A program made the position numbers and the translations under genes. This document shows positions 43,288 through 51,643 of a stretch of 64,000 nt of DNA, piece after piece. The notes under the pieces are model-generated. The model was not told the DNA's origin, did no database searches, and saw only the letters and a program-made list of their open reading frames with translations. Source of the DNA: an uncultured Algibacter sp. (GTDB lineage Bacteria; Bacteroidota; Bacteroidia; Flavobacteriales; Flavobacteriaceae). Numbering within the stretch: position 1 is the stretch's first letter; each line of letters starts with the position of its first letter. The DNA lies in the NCBI RefSeq assembly GCF_947487605.1, contig NZ_CANKXK010000006.1, positions 174,852 through 238,851 on the forward strand, in the 5' to 3' direction.

Positions 43288-45378
43288 TTAAAACTTATAT
43301 TGAAGAAATGCTGTTAAGTTTCTCCCAGGGTCTGTAATTGGTATTCTTCCAAATTCTGCTTGATTTGTAAAAGAGAAGTTTAAATGGTTGTTATAAGCTT
43401 CATCAAAAACATTTAAAGCTGCCACACCAAACGTTACATTAATAAATGGTTTTACACCTAAACGGATATCTAATGTTTGGTAACTATCCGTTTTTGTTTC
43501 ACCAAAACTTCTAGAAATATTATCCTGTTTACTTGTTAAATTATATTGCACATTAGCCCAGTATGTTTCTTTTTCTAAACCAAGAGAAAACTTAGTTGTA
43601 AAAGGAGCTGTAAGCGGTAAAGATTCATTTAAGTCTTTATTTTTTGTATATACATAAGCCAATTCTGTTTTAAAATAAAAATCTTCTAAGAAATCAATTT
43701 GTGTCATGGCTTCAAATCCTGTTTTATAAGCTTCATCTAAATTTTTAAAAACTTTAGGATGCTTAGGTTCTGCCATTGGCATATACTTTCTGCTTAAATT
43801 TTCGTCAACTACAGCTACAATATAGTTTTCAAAAGCAGCATAATAAAACGATGCTGCATATTTAAAGCTATTTAAGTTTGAGCGTCCTTTAAAACCAATT
43901 TCAAACTGGTTATTCACTTCAGCATCTAAATCTGGATTTCCAATATATTCATAAGAATCTTGTCCTACAGTAAAATGATTAATATATCGCTCAATCATAT
44001 TAGCCGAACGTACTCCACGACCATAAGCAGCTTCTAAAGTAAAATTATTTGAAACTAGTTTTTTAACAGAAATAGTACCACTTACATTATTTTCTGTACG
44101 TTTTTTTAAATTGTACATCGCAGCAAAATTAACTTCTGGGTCTTTAATGTTAGACAATACCATATCATAACGCAAACCAGCGGTTAATATAGTTGATTGA
44201 CTTACAGACCATTTTGCTTCTGTAAACACACCAAAATCATCAACGTATGAATCTTGCCAAACTTTATCTATAAACATCATTGGCATAGGTAGCGGGTTAC
44301 CATTCATAATTTTAACTAATCGTGTTCTATTACCGTCTCTAGCGATATGCATAGCATCAAAACCACTAAAAAGATTTAGTTTATTTATTGGCTGCCAATT
44401 TAATTCTAATTTCCCTCCAACAGTTGTAGCTTCAACAGCCGAAGACGCTTCCATCTTCATAAATGATGGTCTTTGATAATTAGTCATTAAATGGCCTACA
44501 TAACTATAATAGGCCTTTGCGGTTAAACTTTTTATTGTTTTTCCCAAATCAGAGATTTTATAATCTAAAGATAAAATGCTACTGTTATCATAGTCTGTAT
44601 CCATTGGTAAACCAGCGTGTAATACATCGCGTCCAAAGGATTGCCTCCAATGTACTTGTAAACGCTCATTTTCTGTAAAGTTATAACCTAATCTTAGACC
44701 ATAATCTGTACTTTTAAAAGATGATGGAATTTCTGTTCCGCTTCCATCTTCATAGTTTCCAAAATCTCTATAACCTGCATTTCCAACTACATCATATTTA
44801 TCTTCTATATATTGCAGTTGAACCATGTTTACAAAAGAGTTTCCGTTACTTTCAAATCCAGATGAAACTTTTCCTTGAAACCCCCTACCCAAGTAATCTG
44901 GTTTATGTGTTACCATATTAATAATACCTCCAAAAGTGGCTCCGTAGCGTACCGTATAAGGGCCTTTTATAATTTCAATTCTTGAAATTTCTTCAGGAAT
45001 AATATGAGTTGTTATAGGGTCCATTCTATTGGGGCAAGCATGCATTGCCTTTGTTCCTCCATCGTATTGAATGTTGAGTTGTTCGTATTGAGACGCTCTA
45101 AACGAGGGGTCTATAGCATAGTTCCCTCTTTTTATTACAGAAAAACCATTTATTTCGTTAAACAAATCGGCTACGTTTTTTGGCTGAACTACTTTTTCAA
45201 CATAATTATTAGAAATTGATGTTAAGACAGGGTCTGTTTTTACATTTCCGGTAATTAAAACCTCATCAAGTCTTACTCGCTTTTGTGTGATAGTATCTTT
45301 TGCTTTATCGTTTTTTTCTTGAGAAAATGATATAGCTGAAATAAGTGCACAGAAAAGCACACTATAAAATATTTTCAT
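43288..45378 (-). CDS. TonB-dependent receptor, copper (OprC/NosA)-type
   Basis: 696 aa outer-membrane gated channel: signal peptide (1-19), TonB/plug start EVLITGNV, plug domain to about 165, then a 22-strand barrel ending in LTAFLQYKF with the C-terminal Phe. In the plug, HACPNRMDP places Cys115 and Met119 as the CxxxM pair that binds copper in OprC; the HxM partner is not clearly visible. PEEISRIEIIKGPYTVRYG is likewise close to the OprC/NosA group (quoted in 19). Probably co-transcribed with the Cys-motif protein upstream. Confidence 0.85.
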   Translation of the reverse strand: MKIFYSVLFCALISAISFSQEKNDKAKDTITQKRVRLDEVLITGNVKTDPVLTSISNNYVEKVVQPKNVADLFNEINGFSVIKRGNYAIDPSFRASQYEQLNIQYDGGTKAMHACPNRMDPITTHIIPEEISRIEIIKGPYTVRYGATFGGIINMVTHKPDYLGRGFQGKVSSGFESNGNSFVNMVQLQYIEDKYDVVGNAGYRDFGNYEDGSGTEIPSSFKSTDYGLRLGYNFTENERLQVHWRQSFGRDVLHAGLPMDTDYDNSSILSLDYKISDLGKTIKSLTAKAYYSYVGHLMTNYQRPSFMKMEASSAVEATTVGGKLELNWQPINKLNLFSGFDAMHIARDGNRTRLVKIMNGNPLPMPMMFIDKVWQDSYVDDFGVFTEAKWSVSQSTILTAGLRYDMVLSNIKDPEVNFAAMYNLKKRTENNVSGTISVKKLVSNNFTLEAAYGRGVRSANMIERYINHFTVGQDSYEYIGNPDLDAEVNNQFEIGFKGRSNLNSFKYAASFYYAAFENYIVAVVDENLSRKYMPMAEPKHPKVFKNLDEAYKTGFEAMTQIDFLEDFYFKTELAYVYTKNKDLNESLPLTAPFTTKFSLGLEKETYWANVQYNLTSKQDNISRSFGETKTDSYQTLDIRLGVKPFINVTFGVAALNVFDEAYNNHLNFSFTNQAEFGRIPITDPGRNLTAFLQYKF

Positions 45379-45456
45379 TATATAAAATTTATAAGTTGTT
45401 TAAAATTAATAGGCTCAATGTTTTGAAACAGTTGAGCATAAAATCTAAAAAGCAGA

Positions 45457-45834
45457 CTATACTTGTGGAGGGTGAAAACAGGCTTTTATTCTTGAAAAAG
45501 CATATAGGTTTAGATATGCTATTTCCAATTGTTTTGTTGAAGTTTTTTGTTGTGAAAATGAGTAATCTATAGCCGTATTTGAGTACAGCAATAGCTCTTT
45601 AAAATCGATAATACTTTCTGGGATTTTTTGTTCTTTATTTTGAGATTGAGATACTTTTTTTAAATGACATTTACCATTACATTGCAATTCTGGTTTGTCT
45701 TTATTTTCACATAAATTTTCGATAAAACCTACCATATCAATAGTATAATATGCATAAGTAGCCGTTATATGCAGAGTATTGAACAATAAGATTATTGCCA
45801 ACAAAAAAGAAATGATAATGTTACCTATTTTCAT
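45457..45834 (-). CDS. small exported protein with CNGKCHLKK motif
   Basis: 125 aa from the ATG at 45834, with one N-terminal helix (about 3-25) then LCENKDKPELQCNGKCHLKK. I know this Cys pattern from small proteins encoded beside copper-type TonB receptors in flavobacteria. Probably a periplasmic metal-handling partner. The alternative start at 45858 adds eight residues but would lie before the possible -7 box TAAGTTTG (minus, 45848-45841). Confidence 0.7.
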   Translation of the reverse strand: MKIGNIIISFLLAIILLFNTLHITATYAYYTIDMVGFIENLCENKDKPELQCNGKCHLKKVSQSQNKEQKIPESIIDFKELLLYSNTAIDYSFSQQKTSTKQLEIAYLNLYAFSRIKACFHPPQV

Positions 45835-45840
45835 GACGTA

Positions 45841-45884
45841 CAAACTTAATTGTTTCATAAATTTTATAATGTGACAAAAGTCAC
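45841..45884 (-). promoter_or_regulatory. second type of CRP/FNR-like operator, GTGAC-N4-GTCAC
   Basis: Perfect palindrome GTGACTTTTGTCAC (45884-45871). Its centre lies 29 nt before TAAGTTTG (45848-45841), the same geometry as the TGAT-N4-ATCA promoters. Would drive the Cys-motif protein and the copper receptor. The predicted start is almost at the ATG, so leader length is a weak point. Confidence 0.55.
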
Positions 45885-45923
45885 TTTATCTCATTATAAG
45901 TTTTGCTAAATGAAAATTAAAAA

Positions 45924-45966
45924 TGAGCAATATCATTGTAGCTAGATTGCTCCCAAACTACCTTTA
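45924..45966 (+). promoter_or_regulatory. regulon promoter G
   Basis: TGAGCAATATCA (45924-45935; one mismatch to TGAT-N4-ATCA), 23 nt, TACCTTTA (45959-45966). The ATG at 45923 lies in this operator, which excludes it as a start. Confidence 0.78.
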
Positions 45967-45994
45967 TTCTTATAAATTAAAATTATTGAAAGTC

Positions 45995-46468
45995 ATGAAA
46001 TTTTTAACATTAAAAGCACTATTAATATCACTAATAATAGTCTTAACTGCAAATACAGATGTTTTTGCACAACAAGGAAACACGGGTTGGGGACGAAACT
46101 CTAACTACAATCGATTATTCAATCCAAAAACAGTCGAAACTTTAAAAGGTAAAGTGCTTACCGTAAAGCGAACTTTAATAGAAAAAAACATGTCCTATGG
46201 TATTCATTTAAAAGTAAAGACAAAGTCTGAAATCATTTCTGTACACTTAGGGCCAGCGTGGTACTTGGATAATCAAGATATACAATTTATAAAAGACAAT
46301 AATGTTACCATTACAGGTTCAAGAATTGCATACAAAAATGCACCTGCAATTATTGCGATGCATGTTATAAAAGAAAATTTAGAACTTAAATTAAGAGATA
46401 ATAACGGCTATCCCGTATGGAGTGGTTGGCGCAAAAGGGGGATGATAAATAGAAGAAGCATAAAGTAA
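45995..46468 (+). CDS. exported OB-fold-like protein (157 aa)
   Basis: Signal peptide 1-25 (ending NTDVFAQQ). The mature region has TLKGKVLTVKRTLIEKNMSY, a beta strand set with HLGPAWYLDNQ and VTITGSRIAYKN: a small OB-fold-like barrel seen in periplasmic nucleic-acid- or metal-binding-like proteins of unknown role. Basic C-terminus (WRKRGMINRRSIK). Start fixed by promoter G. Confidence 0.65.
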   Translation: MKFLTLKALLISLIIVLTANTDVFAQQGNTGWGRNSNYNRLFNPKTVETLKGKVLTVKRTLIEKNMSYGIHLKVKTKSEIISVHLGPAWYLDNQDIQFIKDNNVTITGSRIAYKNAPAIIAMHVIKENLELKLRDNNGYPVWSGWRKRGMINRRSIK

Positions 46469-46510
46469 TCTTTATGTAATTATATATTGTATGATAATTA
46501 TATGCCAAAC

Positions 46511-46553
46511 TGATGCATATCATTGTAATGATACTACTTTAAAATTACATTAG
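46511..46553 (+). promoter_or_regulatory. regulon promoter H
   Basis: TGATGCATATCA (46511-46522), 23 nt, TACATTAG (46546-46553), ATG 26 nt later. Confidence 0.88.
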
Positions 46554-46579
46554 TCTATAATTAATAAATATAAAAGATT

Positions 46580-47233
46580 ATGAAGAAAATAGTTTTAGTG
46601 GTATTGCTTATCGCTTTAGGTATTACCACATTAAAGGCACAAGATCAAGTACAGGATAGAGATAGAGATCGTGTGATGTTTGTTGATGGTGATGTTTTAC
46701 AAATTAGAGATCGCGATCAAATTAGGTTAAGAGATAAGATAACCTTAAATGATGGAACAGTAGTTTATCCAGATGGAAGTTTTGAAACCAAAGATCATGT
46801 TAGGCTACGTTTGAGAGATGGCGAATGTTTAGATAATGATGGTGTTATATACCGTAATGAATACCAATATCGCTATAAAGTACAACAAGAAAACAAGGGC
46901 TTAACACAAGCACAAGTAAAAGAACGCAACCAAAACAGATACCAAATAATGATAATTGATAACGAAGCGTATCAAATTAAAAATCAGTCTCAAAATCAAG
47001 TTCGTCAACAATTAAAGCTTAATAATGGAACCGTTATTAATCCCGATGGAAGCTATCAAACCAAAGCTAAAAAACAATTACGTTTAAAAGATGGCGAATG
47101 TTTAAACATGAATGGCAAAATTTTTAAAAACACTTATCAGCACAGAAAAATGAATGTAAACAAACCTCAAATGAAAAATAAGGTTCAAAAAAAGTTGATA
47201 AAAAAAACAAACAAAAAGCGAGGGGTAAGTTAA
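46580..47233 (+). CDS. exported protein with two DUF6799-like repeats
   Basis: 217 aa, signal peptide 1-20. Two tandem units of about 60 residues: VMFVDGDVLQIRDRDQIRLR ... NDGTVVYPDGSFETK ... LRDGECLDNDG, then IMIIDNEAYQIKNQ ... NNGTVINPDGSYQTK ... LKDGECLNMNG. This matches DUF6799 as I remember it. The last 35 residues are very basic. Role unknown; strongly charged beta structure in the periplasm. Confidence 0.75.
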   Translation: MKKIVLVVLLIALGITTLKAQDQVQDRDRDRVMFVDGDVLQIRDRDQIRLRDKITLNDGTVVYPDGSFETKDHVRLRLRDGECLDNDGVIYRNEYQYRYKVQQENKGLTQAQVKERNQNRYQIMIIDNEAYQIKNQSQNQVRQQLKLNNGTVINPDGSYQTKAKKQLRLKDGECLNMNGKIFKNTYQHRKMNVNKPQMKNKVQKKLIKKTNKKRGVS

Positions 47234-47252
47234 TTAACCTGAGTTCGTTATA

Positions 47253-47279
47253 TTAAAATATTGACAATCAATATTTTAA
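47253..47279 (+). terminator. hairpin after the DUF6799-like gene
   Basis: Perfect 12-bp inverted repeat TTAAAATATTGA-CAA-TCAATATTTTAA, 19 nt after the stop. The inner ATATTGACAATCAATAT is identical to that of the tRNA-Ser terminator at 27565-27582. Confidence 0.6.
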
Positions 47280-47399
47280 ATTATTTCAATATAGCAACGG
47301 TGTCATTCCAAACACTATCGAAAACAAAATATACTTTGTTTGAAGATACCAAGCGTAGTTTGTGAGGAGGAATCTCACTTAAATGAGGTATTCTAAGTT

Positions 47400-47417
47400 T
47401 ATCTTGAGCACAGTCGA
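47400..47417. repeat. dispersed repeat word GAGCACAGTCGA, copy 1
   Basis: GAGCACAGTCGA at 47406-47417; the same 12 bases recur at 54849-54860. The surrounding TATCTTGAGCACAGTCGAAAGG recalls a widespread flavobacterial intergenic repeat. The rest of 47280-47520 shows no gene. Confidence 0.45.
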
Positions 47418-47524
47418 AAGGCTCACAACTTCGCTCTGCCTATGTTACAAAATCATTGCCTGCCAGTAATTTTTTGGTTTTTATTTTTTTGAAACTTATG
47501 TCGAACTCACTTTAATCATTAACA

Positions 47525-47568
47525 ACAAAGGGTTTATGCAAAAAATAAACCCTTTGTCTCTAATTTTA
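47525..47568 (+). promoter_or_regulatory. 13-bp inverted repeat and possible -7 box before the efflux operon
   Basis: ACAAAGGGTTTAT (47525-47537) and ATAAACCCTTTGT (47545-47557) are perfectly inverted around a 7-nt loop; TAATTTTA (47561-47568) follows. Either an operator overlapping the promoter or a terminator of an unseen upstream transcript. It does not match the regulon operator. Confidence 0.5.
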
Positions 47569-47580
47569 AAAATATGAGTC

Positions 47581-48555
47581 ATGAAACCTCTAACACTTAA
47601 ACTTATTAGTTTTATTTCGCTTTTTATATGGAGTACTGCTGTATTTACACAAGATGATCCAGATACAGAACCACAAGACAATCCAGAAACAGAACTTCAA
47701 ACAAAAGATAAAGATTCGTCTTATTTTTCATTAAGCCTAGGTTTTATAAATGATGCTGTTTTTTTAGGAAGAAAAGATTCTGTTAGTGCACCATATTTAT
47801 ACCCATCCATTATGTATTACAATAAATCTGGGCTCTACGCTTCAAGTTCATTTTCGTATCTTACTAAATCTAGCTCAAGTAGAATTGATTTATTTTTAGG
47901 CACAATTGGATACAATTTCACCAAGAAAAAATTTGAAGGGGATGTGTCTTTTACAAAATACTTTTTTAATGACGATAGTTATAATGTTATTTCTGAAGTT
48001 GAAGCAGATATAACAGCAATGTTTAGTTATGATTTTAATATTATAAACTTGACAGTATCTGGAATTACTTTTTTTAATAGTAACAGTGATGCTGACATTA
48101 TTATATCCTCGGAAATAAGTCATGATTTTATTACCAAAAATCAAAGATTTCAAATATCTCCAACTGCTGGTATATACCTTGGCTCTCAAAACTTTTATGA
48201 AGAATATTATATAAACACCTATTTTGAAGGTGGTAATGGCTCTGGTTCGGGTAATGGTTCGGGTTCGGGTAATGGTTCGGGTTCGGGTTCAAGATCTGGT
48301 CAAGGTACTGGTCAAGGTAATGGTACAGTAATACAAACAACTACATTGAAATTAAATGAAAATGAAAAATTTGGACTTATGGCTTTTGAATTCAGTTTAC
48401 CTATTTGGTATGTAAATAAACCCGTAGCTATAACATTTTCACCAGTTTGGGCTATTCCACAAAACCCTGCTACATTAACTACTAATGATACTATATATCA
48501 AGAAGATTTAAAAAGTACATTCTATTGTTTAATTGGTGCTAGTTATATGTTTTAA
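47581..48555 (+). CDS. outer-membrane beta-barrel-like protein with Gly/Ser/Asn repeat loop
   Basis: 324 aa, signal peptide 1-24. After an acidic Pro/Glu linker the protein alternates like a barrel (YFSLSLGFINDAVFL, SGLYASSSFSYL) and ends in SYMF. Residues about 218-250 are a Gly-Ser-Asn-Gln low-complexity loop encoded by imperfect repeats of GGTTCGGGTAATGGTTCG (about 48235-48325). Opens the efflux operon (11 nt to next gene). Function unknown. Confidence 0.65.
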   Translation: MKPLTLKLISFISLFIWSTAVFTQDDPDTEPQDNPETELQTKDKDSSYFSLSLGFINDAVFLGRKDSVSAPYLYPSIMYYNKSGLYASSSFSYLTKSSSSRIDLFLGTIGYNFTKKKFEGDVSFTKYFFNDDSYNVISEVEADITAMFSYDFNIINLTVSGITFFNSNSDADIIISSEISHDFITKNQRFQISPTAGIYLGSQNFYEEYYINTYFEGGNGSGSGNGSGSGNGSGSGSRSGQGTGQGNGTVIQTTTLKLNENEKFGLMAFEFSLPIWYVNKPVAITFSPVWAIPQNPATLTTNDTIYQEDLKSTFYCLIGASYMF

Positions 48556-48566
48556 TAAACTATGAC

Positions 48567-48989
48567 ATGAAAAAACCTGTTTTAAATTTCACTATTAATA
48601 CTGTTATGTCTATATGCATGTCAGCTATTATTGGCACAGGTTTTCTTATAAAATACATACTAATTCCAGGTAAAGAACGCTGGGTAAAATACGGTAATAA
48701 TGTTGAGCTTTATTGGCTTGGAATGGACAGACATGAATGGGGAACACTACACCTTATCTTAGGCTTAGTTTTATTGGCTTTGGTTATTGTTCATATTTTT
48801 TTGCATTGGAAAATTATTGTTGGTGTTTATAAAAAACTTATTGCACAACCTTTAACAAAAAAGATAGTAGCCCTAGCCTTTCTATTCTTATGCTTGCTTT
48901 TAATTTTTGGTTCATTCTTTATTGAACCAAAAGTTAAATCTGTTAAAAAAAATAATGGCCAACAAGTAACAATAGTTACACCCTTATAA
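48567..48989 (+). CDS. DUF4405-like membrane protein
   Basis: 140 aa, three or four helices. His residues in HEWGTLHLILGL and VIVHIFLHW are placed like the haem ligands of DUF4405/cytochrome b561-like proteins. Possible electron-transfer or haem protein. 38 nt before the TolC-like gene. Confidence 0.75.
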   Translation: MKKPVLNFTINTVMSICMSAIIGTGFLIKYILIPGKERWVKYGNNVELYWLGMDRHEWGTLHLILGLVLLALVIVHIFLHWKIIVGVYKKLIAQPLTKKIVALAFLFLCLLLIFGSFFIEPKVKSVKKNNGQQVTIVTPL

Positions 48990-49027
48990 AAAAACACCTC
49001 TAATTTTGTTTAGAAACTTGAATCTCA

Positions 49028-50338
49028 ATGAATAAAAATATAAAAATATTTTTGGTTGGTTTTTTAAGCTCTATACTACTTCAGGCGCAACAACTTAAAC
49101 CTATTTCTCAGTCTGAAGTAGTGGGTAGAGCAATTAAAGACAATCAAAATCTAAAAATTTCAAGACAAGACTTCAATTTAGCAAAAGCCGATTATAGACA
49201 GACTAACGCAGTATTCTTACCAAATATTTCAATGACGTACACAGGCATTTCTACCACCAATCCTTTAATGGCTTTTGGATCTAAATTGAATCAATCAATA
49301 TTAACACAAAATGATTTTAATCCCAATTTATTAAACAACCCCAGTACAACTCAAAACTATGCTACCCGTTTTGAAATTCAACAGCCTCTAATCAATTTAG
49401 ATGGTATTCATAAAAGAAAAGCTGCAAAAAATAAAATGGGTGCTATGGTATTACAAACCAAACGTACCACAGACTATTTGGAGTTTGAAGTTCAAAAGGC
49501 ATATATGGAATTACAATTAGCTTATAAAGCTGTGAATGTGCTAAATAAAACACTAAACGCTACAAAATCTAATAAAAAACTAGCCAATGATAAGTTTAAA
49601 CAAGGGTATTTACAACGTTCAGATGTATTATTGGTTGAAGTACGTACTATTGAGGTCGAAAACCAATTACAAACGGCAAGAAGTCATGTTAAGAACGCTT
49701 CAAATTATATATCCTTTTTAATTAATGATAGCGAAGATGTTATTTATAAACCTACTGATAGCTTAACTATTTTATCAATAAATTCCAAAAACAATATTCA
49801 AGTTTCCAAAAACCGAGCAGACATTAAAGCCATGGAACTGGCTTCTAATGCATTCAAAAACTTGAGTAAAGCCGACAAGTTAACCTTTCTGCCAACATTG
49901 AATGCCTTTGGAAGTTATGAGTTATATGACAATGATATTTTTAAAGGAGACGCTAACGGCTACATTATTGGAGCACAACTAAATTGGACACTTTTTGAAG
50001 GTTATAAACGCTTTGGTAAAACCCAAAAAAGTAAGGCTGAATATGAAAAATCAAAAATTCAATATAAGCAATATGTAACGCAAAGTCAATTGGAATTAAA
50101 AAAAGCAAAGCGAGCTTTATTAGATGCTGAAAATAAATTAAAGTTAACCTCTTTAGCATTACAGCAATCTGAAGAAGCATTACGTATTAGAATCGATAGA
50201 TTTAAAGAAGGTCTTGAGAAAACATCCGATTTATTATTAGCAGAAACCCAATATTCTCAAAAAGAGTTGGAGTATTATCAAACCATTTATGAATACAATT
50301 ATGCTCAAGTATATTTAGATTTTTTAACTAAAGAATAA
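49028..50338 (+). CDS. TolC-family outer-membrane efflux protein
   Basis: 436 aa, signal peptide 1-20. Two repeated long helical hairpins (about 110-220 and 320-430) and the barrel segments GAQLNWTLFEG and FEIQQPLINLDG typical of TolC/OprM. Outer channel of the RND pump encoded by the next two genes. Confidence 0.92.
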   Translation: MNKNIKIFLVGFLSSILLQAQQLKPISQSEVVGRAIKDNQNLKISRQDFNLAKADYRQTNAVFLPNISMTYTGISTTNPLMAFGSKLNQSILTQNDFNPNLLNNPSTTQNYATRFEIQQPLINLDGIHKRKAAKNKMGAMVLQTKRTTDYLEFEVQKAYMELQLAYKAVNVLNKTLNATKSNKKLANDKFKQGYLQRSDVLLVEVRTIEVENQLQTARSHVKNASNYISFLINDSEDVIYKPTDSLTILSINSKNNIQVSKNRADIKAMELASNAFKNLSKADKLTFLPTLNAFGSYELYDNDIFKGDANGYIIGAQLNWTLFEGYKRFGKTQKSKAEYEKSKIQYKQYVTQSQLELKKAKRALLDAENKLKLTSLALQQSEEALRIRIDRFKEGLEKTSDLLLAETQYSQKELEYYQTIYEYNYAQVYLDFLTKE

Positions 50339-50438
50339 CAATAGAATACTGTAAACTGTTGCAGTATTCATTCAGAAAATAAAAATGATTATTCTGCATG
50401 ATTTTAAAAAGCTTGTAGGTATTAAAAATAAATTCAAA

Positions 50439-51518
50439 ATGAAAAAATACACATACATATTGACTATAATTTTAGCATCCATATTTATGGCTAGTTGTGG
50501 TAGCGATGATAAAAAAATATTGGCAGATAATTCGCCAATAATTAACGTTAAAGTCGATAAGGTTTCAGTTAATAAAAGGGGATCGTTTTTGTCTGCTAGT
50601 GGCAAAATTCAATCGGTTTATAACGCCGATTTAAGTACCCGAATCATGGGGTTTGTAACTCAAGTCCATGTAAATGTTGGCGATAAAGTTAGCAAAGGCC
50701 AACGACTTATTTCAATTAATAATGTAGACTTACAGGCTAAACAAGCTCAAGCTAACGCTAGTATTACAGAAGCCACTGCCGCATTTATAAATGCCGAAAA
50801 AGACTTTACCAGATTTAAAAATTTATTCAAAAACAATAGTGCCTCTCAAAAAGAGCTTGATGATATTACTGCTAATTATGAAATGGCTAAAGCACGTTTA
50901 GAAGCTGCTAATCAAATAAAAAATGAAGTTAATGCACAATTTGCGTACGCCAATATCTCAGCACCATTCAATGGAATAATAACTGGAAAATTTGTTAAAA
51001 AAGGAGATATAACACATATGGGAGCACCTTTAATATCTATTGAAACGCCTAATGCTTTTGAAGTGGTTGCCATGATTCCAGAAAATGAAATCTCTAAAAT
51101 AAAAAAAGGCACTAAAGTTGATATTCTAGCAAAATCTATTGATGAAGCTTTAAAAGGAAAAGTAACCGAGATAAGTACATCTGCTAAAAATACTGGTGGT
51201 CAATACTTAACTAAAATAGCATTAGATAAAACGAATGCCAATATTTTATCTGGAATGTTTGTTACCGTGTTATTTCCTTTTGAAAACCCAGAACAAATAG
51301 AAATGGTTTTAATACCTAAAAATGCTATTGTAAATAAGGGACAATTATCTGGGGTTTATACAGTAAGTCAAAATAATACAGCACTATTGCGTTGGTTACG
51401 TTTGGGTAAAACATATGGTGATTCCATAGAAGTACTATCTGGATTATCAACCAATGAATCCTATATAGTATCAGCAGATGGAAAACTATTTAATGGCGCA
51501 AAGATTAGTATTCAGTAA
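50439..51518 (+). CDS. RND efflux periplasmic adaptor (lipoprotein)
   Basis: 359 aa starting MKKYTYIL; lipobox FMASC. Lipoyl-like half VTQVHVNVGDKVSKGQRLIS, hairpin 85-165, second half YANISAPFNGIITGKFVKKG (each quoted within 20), barrel and C-terminal domain. Start at 50439 rather than 50385 because the signal peptide begins there. Joins the RND permease to the TolC-like channel. Confidence 0.9.
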   Translation: MKKYTYILTIILASIFMASCGSDDKKILADNSPIINVKVDKVSVNKRGSFLSASGKIQSVYNADLSTRIMGFVTQVHVNVGDKVSKGQRLISINNVDLQAKQAQANASITEATAAFINAEKDFTRFKNLFKNNSASQKELDDITANYEMAKARLEAANQIKNEVNAQFAYANISAPFNGIITGKFVKKGDITHMGAPLISIETPNAFEVVAMIPENEISKIKKGTKVDILAKSIDEALKGKVTEISTSAKNTGGQYLTKIALDKTNANILSGMFVTVLFPFENPEQIEMVLIPKNAIVNKGQLSGVYTVSQNNTALLRWLRLGKTYGDSIEVLSGLSTNESYIVSADGKLFNGAKISIQ

Positions 51519-51643
51519 GCAGTTACAAGTATATTCTGCAAGGATTTAAAAACCTTGTAAGGATAAGACATAAAAAGACAAGTATTAATTAAAAAAATCC
51601 ATATCAGTTTTCCTTTGTAGGGAAATTAAAAGGGCTTTAAATT

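Noticed and set aside
45004..45572. Plus-strand ORFs opposite the TonB receptor 5' region
   Set aside because: They are reverse-frame shadows of the receptor gene and its neighbour with no start signals.
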